Below the pieces are notes generated by a model, which saw only the letters and a program-made list of their open reading frames with translations, was not told the DNA's origin and did not search any database. Of a stretch of DNA of 6,971 nt, positions 1-5,262 are shown piece by piece; position 1 is the first letter of the stretch, and each line of letters begins with the position of its first letter. Source of the stretch: an uncultured Rickettsiales bacterium (GTDB lineage: Bacteria; Pseudomonadota; Alphaproteobacteria; Rickettsiales; Deianiraeaceae); NCBI GenBank assembly GCA_937906355.1, contig CALCWF010000005.1, forward strand, positions 1-6,971, read 5' to 3'. A program made the translations under genes and the position numbers.

Positions 1-240
1 TCAAATATAAATTTGATAATGTTTCAAAATATTTTTTAAATTTTTCATTTTCTTCTTTTTTTTGCTTAATTAATTGACGACATTTATCAATAACTTGTTC
101 TAATTCATTTTTTGATTTTTCTAAATAAGTTAATGTGTTTTGTTTTGCTTCATTTAATTGCTCGTTGAAAACATCAATAAAATTAAATTCACTTTCTTCT
201 TTTGCGAGTTTAATATCTTTAAATAGAGTTTTTTCTTTTG
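1..240 (-). CDS. Partial coiled-coil-like ORF fragment (unrecognised)
   Basis: On the minus strand a frame stays open from the window edge up to about position 328 (stop triplet at 329-331), while every + strand frame has stops within the first ~200 bases. The part below about 240 reads as a charged helical protein, with stretches such as KDIKLAKEESEFNFIDVF, LEKSKNELEQVIDKCRQ and KKEENEKFKKYFETLSN, the heptad-like pattern of a coiled coil. Codons nearly all end in A or T and local G+C is about 20%, well below the rest of the window. No ATG, GTG or TTG start exists in frame between positions 5 and 328, so the gene has lost its 5' end, and its 3' end lies outside the window. I do not recognise the family; a phasin-like or other helical bundle protein is possible. 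It could also be an accidental open frame in AT-rich DNA, but the regular residue pattern argues for true coding. Confidence 0.4.
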
Positions 241-1055
241 TTGATGGTTTACAAACAGAAGATTTAAATACCGGTCTAACACCCGATGTAAATAACGCAA
301 CAATTAAGTTTGATAATGTAAACTTTAATTATTATGGTAACACCACAGAAAACAACGACACAAAAAAAACATTACATGATATAAATATAGAAATCAAACC
401 ACACGAGAAGATAGCGTTTGTTGGGTTTTCTGGTTCTGGAAAATCAACATTAGCAAATTTGCTTTTAAGATTATATAGTTGTGACAGCGGTGTTATATCG
501 ATTAATGGTGTAGATATTAACAATATATCGTTGTCTTATTTGAGAAACAACATAGCGTACGTCGGGCAAGATAATTTTTTATTCGACGATTCAATAAGAA
601 ACAACATGTTGTATGGGTCGCAAAAGCAAATCACAGAAACGGATATAGAAAAAGCCATACGATTTGCACAAATAAATTTTCTGTCTAGTTCGATATGTGA
701 AATAAACGAAGGTATTGGTTGTGATGGTGGTAAACTTTCCGCCGGTCAAAAACAAAGAATAGCAATAGCTCGTGCTGTTATTAAGGACTCTCCGATTGTG
801 ATTTTCGATGAAGCGACAGCATCGTTAGACGCTACAACTGAGTATGAAATTCGTAACGCAATATTTACCGAAATGAAAGATAAAACAGTAATAATAATTG
901 CTCATAGATTATCGACGATAGTTGGTTGTGATAAAATTTATGTCATGGAAAACGGCAATATTGTCGAGAGCGGTACACACGATCGGTTATTAGCAAACGG
1001 CGGTTTATACAGACGTTTCTGGAATAATCTAAACGACAATCAAGATTTAAATTGA
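135..1055 (+). CDS. ABC exporter, C-terminal half only (ATPase domain)
   Basis: This is the nucleotide-binding domain of an MsbA-type (half-transporter) ABC exporter, which hydrolyses ATP on the cytoplasmic face to drive export through its own membrane domain. In the 306-codon frame the Walker A motif GFSGSGKST lies at residues 97-105, the Q-loop glutamine at 145 (YVGQDNFLF), the signature LSAGQ at 201-205, Walker B IVIFDE at 221-226, the D-loop SLD at 230-232 and the H-loop histidine at 257 (IIAHRLST). All catalytic elements are intact. Family members are usually about 570-600 residues with six membrane helices before this domain; here only the linker (ISLNRVFSFVDG, from about residue 28) precedes it. 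The GTG at 135 follows a stop at 126-128 and has no ribosome binding site, so the first ~20-25 residues are probably not native. The gene is therefore 5'-truncated at the compositional junction near 150-240, and alone it could not transport. Substrate cannot be deduced; lipid/lipid A or peptide exporters share this domain. Confidence 0.88.
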   Translation: MFCFASFNCSLKTSIKLNSLSSFASLISLNRVFSFVDGLQTEDLNTGLTPDVNNATIKFDNVNFNYYGNTTENNDTKKTLHDINIEIKPHEKIAFVGFSGSGKSTLANLLLRLYSCDSGVISINGVDINNISLSYLRNNIAYVGQDNFLFDDSIRNNMLYGSQKQITETDIEKAIRFAQINFLSSSICEINEGIGCDGGKLSAGQKQRIAIARAVIKDSPIVIFDEATASLDATTEYEIRNAIFTEMKDKTVIIIAHRLSTIVGCDKIYVMENGNIVESGTHDRLLANGGLYRRFWNNLNDNQDLN

Positions 1056-1068
1056 AGCAGAACGAAAC

Positions 1069-1086
1069 TTGTTCCACGTGGAACAA
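1069..1086. promoter_or_regulatory. parS: parS-like centromere site (ParB-binding palindrome)
   Basis: The sequence TTGTTCCACGTGGAACAA is a perfect 18-bp palindrome with no loop, 13 bases after the ABC gene stop. Its central 16 bases, TGTTCCACGTGGAACA, fit the widely conserved chromosomal parS pattern TGTTNCACGTGNAACA, which ParB binds to load the segregation and SMC machinery, usually near the replication origin. The C/G variant at the N positions is known in other proteobacteria. With no spacer it is unlikely to act as a transcription terminator. No parA or parB lies in the window, so function is inferred from the motif alone. It could instead be an operator for a dimeric repressor. Confidence 0.55.
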
Positions 1087-1115
1087 ATGTATAGATTTGT
1101 TTGTTTTGAGTATAT

Positions 1116-1136
1116 TTCTAAAATTAGAATTTGTTT
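1116..1136 (+). terminator. Weak candidate terminator after ABC gene
   Basis: A short A+T-only-rich inverted repeat, TTCTAA/TTAGAA separated by AA, is followed by TTTGTTTT on the + strand. It is placed correctly to end the ABC transcript, but the stem is weak and contains one G-C pair, so this is only a possibility. Confidence 0.2.
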
Positions 1137-1152
1137 TAAAATCATCGCTAGG

Positions 1153-1195
1153 ACGACCTATAAACGACCTATAATATTCCGACCTATAACATTCC
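1153..1195. repeat. Nested short tandem repeats
   Basis: Two tandem duplications overlap here. ACGACCTATAA occurs twice back to back at 1153-1163 and 1164-1174 (identical). GACCTATAATATTCC at 1166-1180 is followed directly by GACCTATAACATTCC at 1181-1195 (14 of 15 identical). The right-hand copy covers the last codons and stop of the minus-strand lipoprotein gene, so the duplication has probably set where that protein ends. The pattern is typical of replication slippage. Confidence 0.85.
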
Positions 1196-1561
1196 GAAAA
1201 ATACAGGACTTTTAATTGTCATACAATTACCTTCATAATCCCAATCTATAATTTTTAATGTTTTCTTCGCGTATTTAAACACAAGAACACAGTCGATGTT
1301 TTTACTTCTATAATCGTATATCATAAAAGTTCCGCTTTCTACTACTGGAGAATCGGTCGGGTTTTTGTATTTTGTTGGTTGACCGTAATAAAGAATTACT
1401 TCACGCATGTTTTTACCTATAAACGATTCAAGGTGATTTTCAAATTTACTTACAGTCTCTTCGGTAGAGTATACACACCCAACAGAGAAAAACACAAGTA
1501 AATATAACGACAAGTGATTTATCAAAAGTTTTTTACACAACGTATTCTTTCCAAGAAACAT
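1184..1561 (-). CDS. Small putative lipoprotein, BamE (SmpA/OmlA)-like
   Basis: The 125-residue product starts with a lipoprotein-type signal: Lys10-Lys11, a hydrophobic stretch at about 13-27, and a lipobox-like FFSVGC with the candidate lipidated Cys29. The position -3 residue is Ser rather than the usual Leu, so the lipobox is imperfect. The mature part follows a pattern common in small proteobacterial lipoproteins of the BamE-like fold: FIGKNMREVILYYGQPTKY (47-65), then a Tyr-containing strand (FMIYDY), a cysteine at 91, and the ending IDWDYEGNC with Cys113. The G-x-P turn and the Cys pair are characteristic. BamE helps outer-membrane protein assembly, but many relatives have no known role, so I infer only an envelope lipoprotein, probably at the outer membrane. 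It appears monocistronic, facing the ABC gene. No Shine-Dalgarno is seen before ATG at 1561. Its 3' end lies in tandem repeats. It could alternatively be anchored by an uncleaved N-terminal helix. Confidence 0.72.
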   Translation of the reverse strand: MFLGKNTLCKKLLINHLSLYLLVFFSVGCVYSTEETVSKFENHLESFIGKNMREVILYYGQPTKYKNPTDSPVVESGTFMIYDYRSKNIDCVLVFKYAKKTLKIIDWDYEGNCMTIKSPVFFGML

Positions 1562-1576
1562 AACACATACAACATG

Positions 1577-1604
1577 ATTGTATCATATTAAAATTCATAG
1601 ACAA
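1577..1604 (-). promoter_or_regulatory. Candidate promoter for the lipoprotein gene
   Basis: On the minus strand, TTGTCT (1599-1604) and TACAAT (1577-1582) are separated by 16 bases and lie 15 bases before the ATG of the lipoprotein gene. Matches to the sigma-70 consensus are 4/6 and 5/6. In such AT-rich sequence this could be chance. Confidence 0.3.
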
Positions 1605-1634
1605 GAAATAAATTTTGTAGATTTCTTGCTAACG

Positions 1635-1683
1635 CTGTTATCGTTGTTTGCGTGTGTTGTTATGGGGTGTTGTCGTTGGTTGT
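1635..1683 (-). terminator. Possible Rho-dependent terminator (C-rich, G-poor) after rnpB
   Basis: Read as minus-strand RNA this ~50-base stretch contains roughly 19 C and only about 4 G, with repeated CAAC and CCAAC units and little pairing potential, which is the known character of Rho utilisation sites. It begins about 37 bases after the rnpB 3' end, and no hairpin-plus-U-tract terminator is visible there. The role is inference; the C>G bias is seen directly. The rest of 1562-1719 holds nothing else I can support apart from the candidate promoter of the lipoprotein gene. Confidence 0.3.
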
Positions 1684-1719
1684 AAACAACAAAAAGAACA
1701 ATGCCAGTGTTAGTCAAAA

Positions 1720-2066
1720 GAGAGTTTATCGTAAGCCGAATTCTGTTTATCCAATTATTCATCTATAACGTTTGTTACCAAACGCTTAAAGCGTTCTACC
1801 ATGTTCAAAACCAAAGAAAAAGAACTAACTTGAATTTGCTTACAATAGGGTTTGCACTGCCGTTTGTTTTACAATAAACGCGGTGAGCTCTTACCTCGCC
1901 TTTTCAACCTTACCCGTGCTTACGCCGTTGGCGGTGTGTTTTCTGTTGCACTTTCCAAGTGTCGCCACTTATGGCAATTAACCATTATTGTTTCTTTGTT
2001 AAGTTCGGACTTTCCTCGGTATATTATATCAAGGTATAATATACCATAATTGGTCGATAAACTCTC
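1720..2066 (-). ncRNA. rnpB: RNase P RNA, bacterial class A
   Basis: This is the catalytic RNA of ribonuclease P, which cleaves the 5' leader from tRNA precursors together with the protein RnpA. On the minus strand the conserved 5' element GAGGAAAGTCCG lies at 2006-2017, the middle element GGTAAGGTTGAAAAGGCGAG with AAGAGCTCACCGCG at about 1879-1914, and the 3' element AGAATTCGGCTTAC at 1731-1744. The ends are set by helix P1: GAGAGTTTATCG (2055-2066) pairs perfectly with CGATAAACTCTC (1720-1731), and one more pair can form outside. Helix P3 is a perfect 11-bp A+T-rich hairpin (GGTATATTATA and TATAATATACC, 2018-2045). The length of about 347 nt is normal for class A. Other frames here that look open are shadows. 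The predicted first base, G2066, sits 6 bases after a -10 element. The ends could be off by a few bases. Confidence 0.95.
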
Positions 2067-2072
2067 TAATGA

Positions 2073-2100
2073 AAAGTAGAGAAGTAAAAATAACTGTCAA
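2073..2100 (-). promoter_or_regulatory. rnpB promoter
   Basis: A perfect -35 hexamer TTGACA (2095-2100, minus strand), a 16-base spacer and TACTTT (2073-2078) precede the first base of helix P1 at 2066 by six bases. The -10 keeps the key T, A and final T positions. The agreement between this spacing and the independently defined P1 end supports both calls. Confidence 0.65.
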
Positions 2101-2164
2101 GATAGGCCGATAGTAAAACAGATCGTCGTTTATAACTAAAACAACGCGTAAATAACAAAAAGAT

Positions 2165-3067
2165 TTAGTTGTTTTTCGTTTGTTGTTTCTTCCCTTTAAG
2201 GGAGCGATGTTTTTCAAATAATATCAAAAAATAACCACTTGCAACAACAAAGCCACCGATGATTTGGTTTGTTTTTATGTTTTCTCCAACGATCAACGAT
2301 GAGAATGCCATCGTGAATAATAAACTAGAGAATTCAAGCGACTGCAATGTTATTGCCTTACAGTATTTGTAAGCTCTATAAATAAAGAAATACTCAAAGA
2401 AAAATAGTGTCGCTATTAGCAATATATATTTTACGATCTCTGTGTTTATTGCTTCGAACTGATAAAAAAAACAAGAGCAGATAGCTAACATTATTATGTT
2501 TGTATAAAATAACATTGTTGTTGTATTGAATTTTTCAGCGAGTTGCTTATTCAAAACCACAATATAACCTCGTATAACAACAGAAGCAAACAACGAAATA
2601 TAGCCAATCAATAAACCGTGGTTATCAAAACACGGTTGCTTTACGATAAGCACTCCAAGAATAGATAACAATAGAGATATTTTAACCGATTTTGTTGCTG
2701 TTTCTTTGAGTAATTTTACCGATAGTATGCTACCAATTATTGGCGTTATAAACATAATTACCGAAGCTTCATTGAACGGTATTTTTGATATACCGTTGTA
2801 GAGCAAGAAAACAGCGAACGAAAATAGCACGTTTCTTACTAAGTTTGACTTGAAAGCCGTTTTGTCGAAAAAATTGAATTTTGTTTTTATTATAAACGGC
2901 ATTAAGCACGTTACTATAACAATCTGTCTGCAACACAATACTTCCCAGATCGGTAGTTTAAATTTTGTTATCGTGATCGTCGTGAAAATGTTCGTCAATA
3001 CACAGTTCAATATTCCGACGAGATATAGAAGTATTCCAAAAGATGTTCTTGAAAGTTCGCGGTGCAT
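2165..3067 (-). CDS. EamA/DMT-family inner-membrane transporter
   Basis: The 300-residue product is an integral membrane protein of the drug/metabolite transporter superfamily, made of two EamA repeats of five helices. Ten hydrophobic segments can be seen at about 10-32, 38-60, 77-92, 98-118, 128-143, 149-170, 185-203, 211-232, 242-261 and 268-285. The region PFNEASVIMFITPIIGSILSVKLLKE, which spans about 97-122, is typical of the first repeat's fourth helix, and LEFSSLLFTMAFSSLIVGE (244-262) is its counterpart in the second. The C-terminus is basic (KGKKQQTK) as expected for a cytoplasmic tail. Length is normal for the family. Members move small metabolites or amino acids; in intracellular alphaproteobacteria such proteins include S-adenosylmethionine importers, but substrate cannot be read from sequence. 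ATG at 3067 is chosen because the helix pattern is complete from it and a strong promoter ends just upstream. No Shine-Dalgarno is present. It stands alone between rnpB and tRNA-Glu, all on the same strand. Confidence 0.9.
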   Translation of the reverse strand: MHRELSRTSFGILLYLVGILNCVLTNIFTTITITKFKLPIWEVLCCRQIVIVTCLMPFIIKTKFNFFDKTAFKSNLVRNVLFSFAVFLLYNGISKIPFNEASVIMFITPIIGSILSVKLLKETATKSVKISLLLSILGVLIVKQPCFDNHGLLIGYISLFASVVIRGYIVVLNKQLAEKFNTTTMLFYTNIIMLAICSCFFYQFEAINTEIVKYILLIATLFFFEYFFIYRAYKYCKAITLQSLEFSSLLFTMAFSSLIVGENIKTNQIIGGFVVASGYFLILFEKHRSLKGKKQQTKNN

Positions 3068-3076
3068 AACAAATCT

Positions 3077-3105
3077 ATTACACTTTTCTGATTTCTATCT
3101 GTAAA
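3077..3105 (-). promoter_or_regulatory. Promoter of the EamA transporter gene, near leaderless
   Basis: On the minus strand TTTACA (3100-3105), a 17-base spacer and TGTAAT (3077-3082) match the sigma-70 consensus at 5/6 and 5/6. The -10 ends only 9 bases before the ATG at 3067, so transcription would start within about 2-4 bases of the start codon. This fits the absence of a ribosome binding site. Confidence 0.55.
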
Positions 3106-3126
3106 GTATTAATGGCTTATTCTACT

Positions 3127-3150
3127 AAAAAAATCAACTCACGAAAGTGA
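3127..3150 (-). terminator. Weak candidate terminator after tRNA-Glu
   Basis: In minus-strand RNA a TCAC-TTTC-GTGA hairpin (3139-3150) is followed after five bases by seven U (3127-3133). The stem is only 4 bp and uses the last bases of the tRNA, so it would compete with the acceptor stem. Confidence 0.35.
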
Positions 3151-3219
3151 TTCCAAGGGGACTCGAACCCCTGTTGTCAGGATGAAAACCTGATGTCCTA
3201 ACCACTAGACGATGGAACC
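3148..3219 (-). tRNA. tRNA-Glu (anticodon UUC)
   Basis: Read on the minus strand this folds as a complete 72-nt tRNA. The acceptor stem is GGTTCCA with TGGAATC (one G-U pair), the D arm is GTCTAGTGGTTAGGAC, the anticodon arm is TCAGG-TTTTCAT-CCTGA with anticodon TTC, the variable loop is 4 nt, and the T arm is AGGGG-TTCGAGT-CCCCT. The discriminator base is A. CCA is not encoded (CTT follows), so it must be added after transcription. The D arm and anticodon are characteristic of bacterial tRNA-Glu, which reads GAA and GAG. Confidence 0.97.
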
Positions 3220-3223
3220 TATA

Positions 3224-3256
3224 TTGACAATATCTGTAAAGTGTTATAAAAGTCAA
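3224..3256 (-). promoter_or_regulatory. tRNA-Glu promoter, overlapping a possible opposite promoter
   Basis: On the minus strand TTGACT (3251-3256) and TATTGT (3227-3232) are 18 bases apart, and the tRNA begins 7 bases after the -10, a good fit. On the + strand the same stretch contains a perfect TTGACA (3224-3229) with TATAAA (3245-3250) at a short 15-base spacing, which could weakly serve dnaG 128 bases downstream. The rest of 3257-3377 contains only AT-rich sequence and the dnaG ribosome binding site. Confidence 0.5.
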
Positions 3257-3367
3257 GACAACAAGAAGGCAAGAATAATCAGTCGTTGAATTAGACTCGA
3301 GTTGAAATGTTTTTAAATGAGATTTTGATTATTAAAAAATAGAACACATTAATTACCGTTGATGTTC

Positions 3368-3374
3368 GGAGAAG
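3368..3374 (+). promoter_or_regulatory. Ribosome binding site of dnaG
   Basis: GGAGAAG lies 3 bases (GGAG 6 bases) before the ATG at 3378. It is the clearest Shine-Dalgarno in the window and fixes the dnaG start, so the long N-terminal extension of the primase is likely real. Confidence 0.7.
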
Positions 3375-3377
3375 TTT

Positions 3378-5255
3378 ATGGTAAAGTTTGATGATAAAAA
3401 AACACAATCGCAAATATCACAAAATACAAACGACAACAACGAAGATATAGCAGGTAAAAACACAACCTCACGACGCAGGAAAAGTTTAAATTTTGATGCT
3501 CTTTTAGAGGAAATAAATTCACACAAATTGTCCGATGTGGTTGGAAAGTTTGTTCGTCTACAAAGCGAAGGCGGAGGACGAAAAAAAGGAAAATGCCCGT
3601 TTCATCACGAAAGAACCCCGTCTTTTCATATAGACGATAACAAAGGCGTGTTTCATTGTTTTGGTTGCGGAGAAGGCGGAGGTGGTGCTATTAGTTTTAT
3701 TCAAAAGATTAACCATTGCGAGTTCAAGCAAGCACTAGATTATTTATGTGATTTTTTTTCTATTAACAAGGATAAATACTTTGTTTTTTCGGAGACAGCA
3801 CAACAAGAAGTAGAAAAGAAAAAAACGTTTTATCAAGCAATGCTAACAGTAAGTGATTTTTATAAGGACAATTTACGATACGACGAAGAGGCTATGGATT
3901 ATCTTACGAAAATTAGAGATCTAAAAGCAGAAACGTTGAGAGAATTTTCATTTGGTCTTGCAAAGGGGAGCATAAATCAGTTAAAGCAATATTGCAAAGA
4001 ACGTGACATCGATGATAGAATGTTACAACAATGCGGAATCGTTCGCACGAGAGATTCTCTCGTTCATGGTGGCAATTCTGATTTGGAATATCTCTTTTTT
4101 AGAGACAGAATAATGATTCCGATTCATGATTCACAAGGTAAAATCGTTGCCTTCGGTGGTAGAGTTTATAAATCAGGTGACGACGGGGCAAAATACATTA
4201 ATTCATCAGAAAACAAATATTTCAAGAAGGGAGATATTTTGTTCAACTTTAATCGTGCTAAGAAACGACTCAATAAAGAAAAACAATTAATAATTGTCGA
4301 AGGCTATATGGACGTCGTGATGCTGTGGCAGAATGATTTTGACACAGCGATTGCACCACTTGGCACTAGCATTACAGAAAGTCATTTGAGAACCATTTTT
4401 AGCTACTGCAAGACTCCGATATTTATGTTTGACTCCGACGTTGCCGGACAAAAGGCCTCTCTCAGGGTTTGTGCAATGATCGCTCCAATGTTGCAGACCG
4501 GTATTATACCACGTTTTTGTGTGCTACAAAACGCAAAGGACGTTGATGAGTATCTGAAAAAATATTCTTCAACAAAGCTTCAAGAACAGCTAGATTCGGC
4601 GTTAGCTATAAATAATTTTATTTTTGATGTCAAAATGCGAAACTGCGATATATCAAATGCTAATGCTATTTCAGTTATACAAAAGGAGCTGGAAAACTTT
4701 AATTCAAGAATTCCAGACAAAATTTTGAGATCTAATTATCAAGATTTCTTTCGTAATGAGTTCTACAAACTAAGAACGAAAAATAATTATTCGAAATCAG
4801 GTGCCAGTAAACGTTTTGCAATAAACTCGCCTATGCCGTCAAAAGGTAGTAATAGCATAGATTGTCTCGAAAAAAAGATTATTGCCTTTATACTTTTTTA
4901 CAAAAAGTTCCTAAACAAGGAAGACTTTGAGGAGATGGTTAATTCGCATTTATCGACAAACAGCCAGAATTTATTGAACGAGATGTTGGAAAAAAACGAA
5001 AGAAACATACGGCTATTTTGCGATCGATATATGGATATGAAATACATAAACATACTGGATAGCGTCAAAACGATCTACGACAACAATGAAGCGAAAGTGC
5101 ACCTAAACAAGAGAATAACTATGGCACTGGATGCGCTTATTCTCTGTCTCGAGGAGACAAAAATGAAAAACTCAAAGATGTCAAATTCTTTGAAGAGAAA
5201 AGAACGTAAGAAAATACTTGAAAAAAAAAAAAGATATCTTGCGTTATATAGTTGA
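3378..5255 (+). CDS. dnaG: DNA primase DnaG
   Basis: The 625-residue product makes the RNA primers that start Okazaki fragments, working with the replicative helicase DnaB. The CHC2 zinc-binding domain has Cys73, His76, Cys94 and Cys97 (CPFH then CFGC), with the same spacing as Escherichia coli. The RNA polymerase core follows, including the basic/aromatic stretch RDRIMIPIHDSQGKIVAFGGR (242-262). The TOPRIM site has the metal-binding Glu308 in VEGYMDVV, the Asp352-x-Asp354 pair in FDSDVAGQKA, and a third acidic cluster KDVDEYL (387-393). The C-terminal part (about 495-625) would be the helicase-binding region and is weakly conserved, as usual; it ends in a very basic tail. Compared with E. 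coli, the zinc domain starts some 33 residues later because of an Asn/Gln/Asp/Lys-rich leader that looks disordered. Start is supported by a strong ribosome binding site. The expected alphaproteobacterial neighbour rpoD is not next; a protease gene is, 7 bases on. A run of 12 A lies near the 3' end. Confidence 0.98.
   Translation: MVKFDDKKTQSQISQNTNDNNEDIAGKNTTSRRRKSLNFDALLEEINSHKLSDVVGKFVRLQSEGGGRKKGKCPFHHERTPSFHIDDNKGVFHCFGCGEGGGGAISFIQKINHCEFKQALDYLCDFFSINKDKYFVFSETAQQEVEKKKTFYQAMLTVSDFYKDNLRYDEEAMDYLTKIRDLKAETLREFSFGLAKGSINQLKQYCKERDIDDRMLQQCGIVRTRDSLVHGGNSDLEYLFFRDRIMIPIHDSQGKIVAFGGRVYKSGDDGAKYINSSENKYFKKGDILFNFNRAKKRLNKEKQLIIVEGYMDVVMLWQNDFDTAIAPLGTSITESHLRTIFSYCKTPIFMFDSDVAGQKASLRVCAMIAPMLQTGIIPRFCVLQNAKDVDEYLKKYSSTKLQEQLDSALAINNFIFDVKMRNCDISNANAISVIQKELENFNSRIPDKILRSNYQDFFRNEFYKLRTKNNYSKSGASKRFAINSPMPSKGSNSIDCLEKKIIAFILFYKKFLNKEDFEEMVNSHLSTNSQNLLNEMLEKNERNIRLFCDRYMDMKYINILDSVKTIYDNNEAKVHLNKRITMALDALILCLEETKMKNSKMSNSLKRKERKKILEKKKRYLALYS
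5221..5232 (+). repeat. A12 homopolymer at the end of dnaG
   Basis: Twelve consecutive A encode part of the Glu-Lys-Lys-Lys-Arg tail of DnaG. Polymerases slip on such runs. The frame of the next gene is open from 5194 through this tract to its ATG at 5263, so transcripts or genomes with 11 A would join DnaG to the protease in one reading frame, while 13 A would give a stop at 5249-5251. Confidence 0.9.
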
Positions 5256-5262
5256 ATTTGAC

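Noticed and set aside
1..134. Membrane domain of the ABC exporter upstream of its ATPase part
   Set aside because: All three + strand frames contain stops in this stretch and none shows a membrane-domain pattern that joins the ATPase frame.
1852..2049. Open + strand frame of 65 codons
   Set aside because: It lies wholly inside the antisense of the RNase P RNA gene, whose conserved elements and helices explain the sequence.
2190..2206. TCCCTTTAAGGGA inverted repeat as a terminator
   Set aside because: It is within the C-terminal codons of the transporter, has almost no loop, and no T-run follows on the transcribed strand.
2029..2217. Open minus-strand frame of 62 codons
   Set aside because: It spans the rnpB promoter and 5' helices and overlaps the end of the transporter gene; composition is not protein-like.
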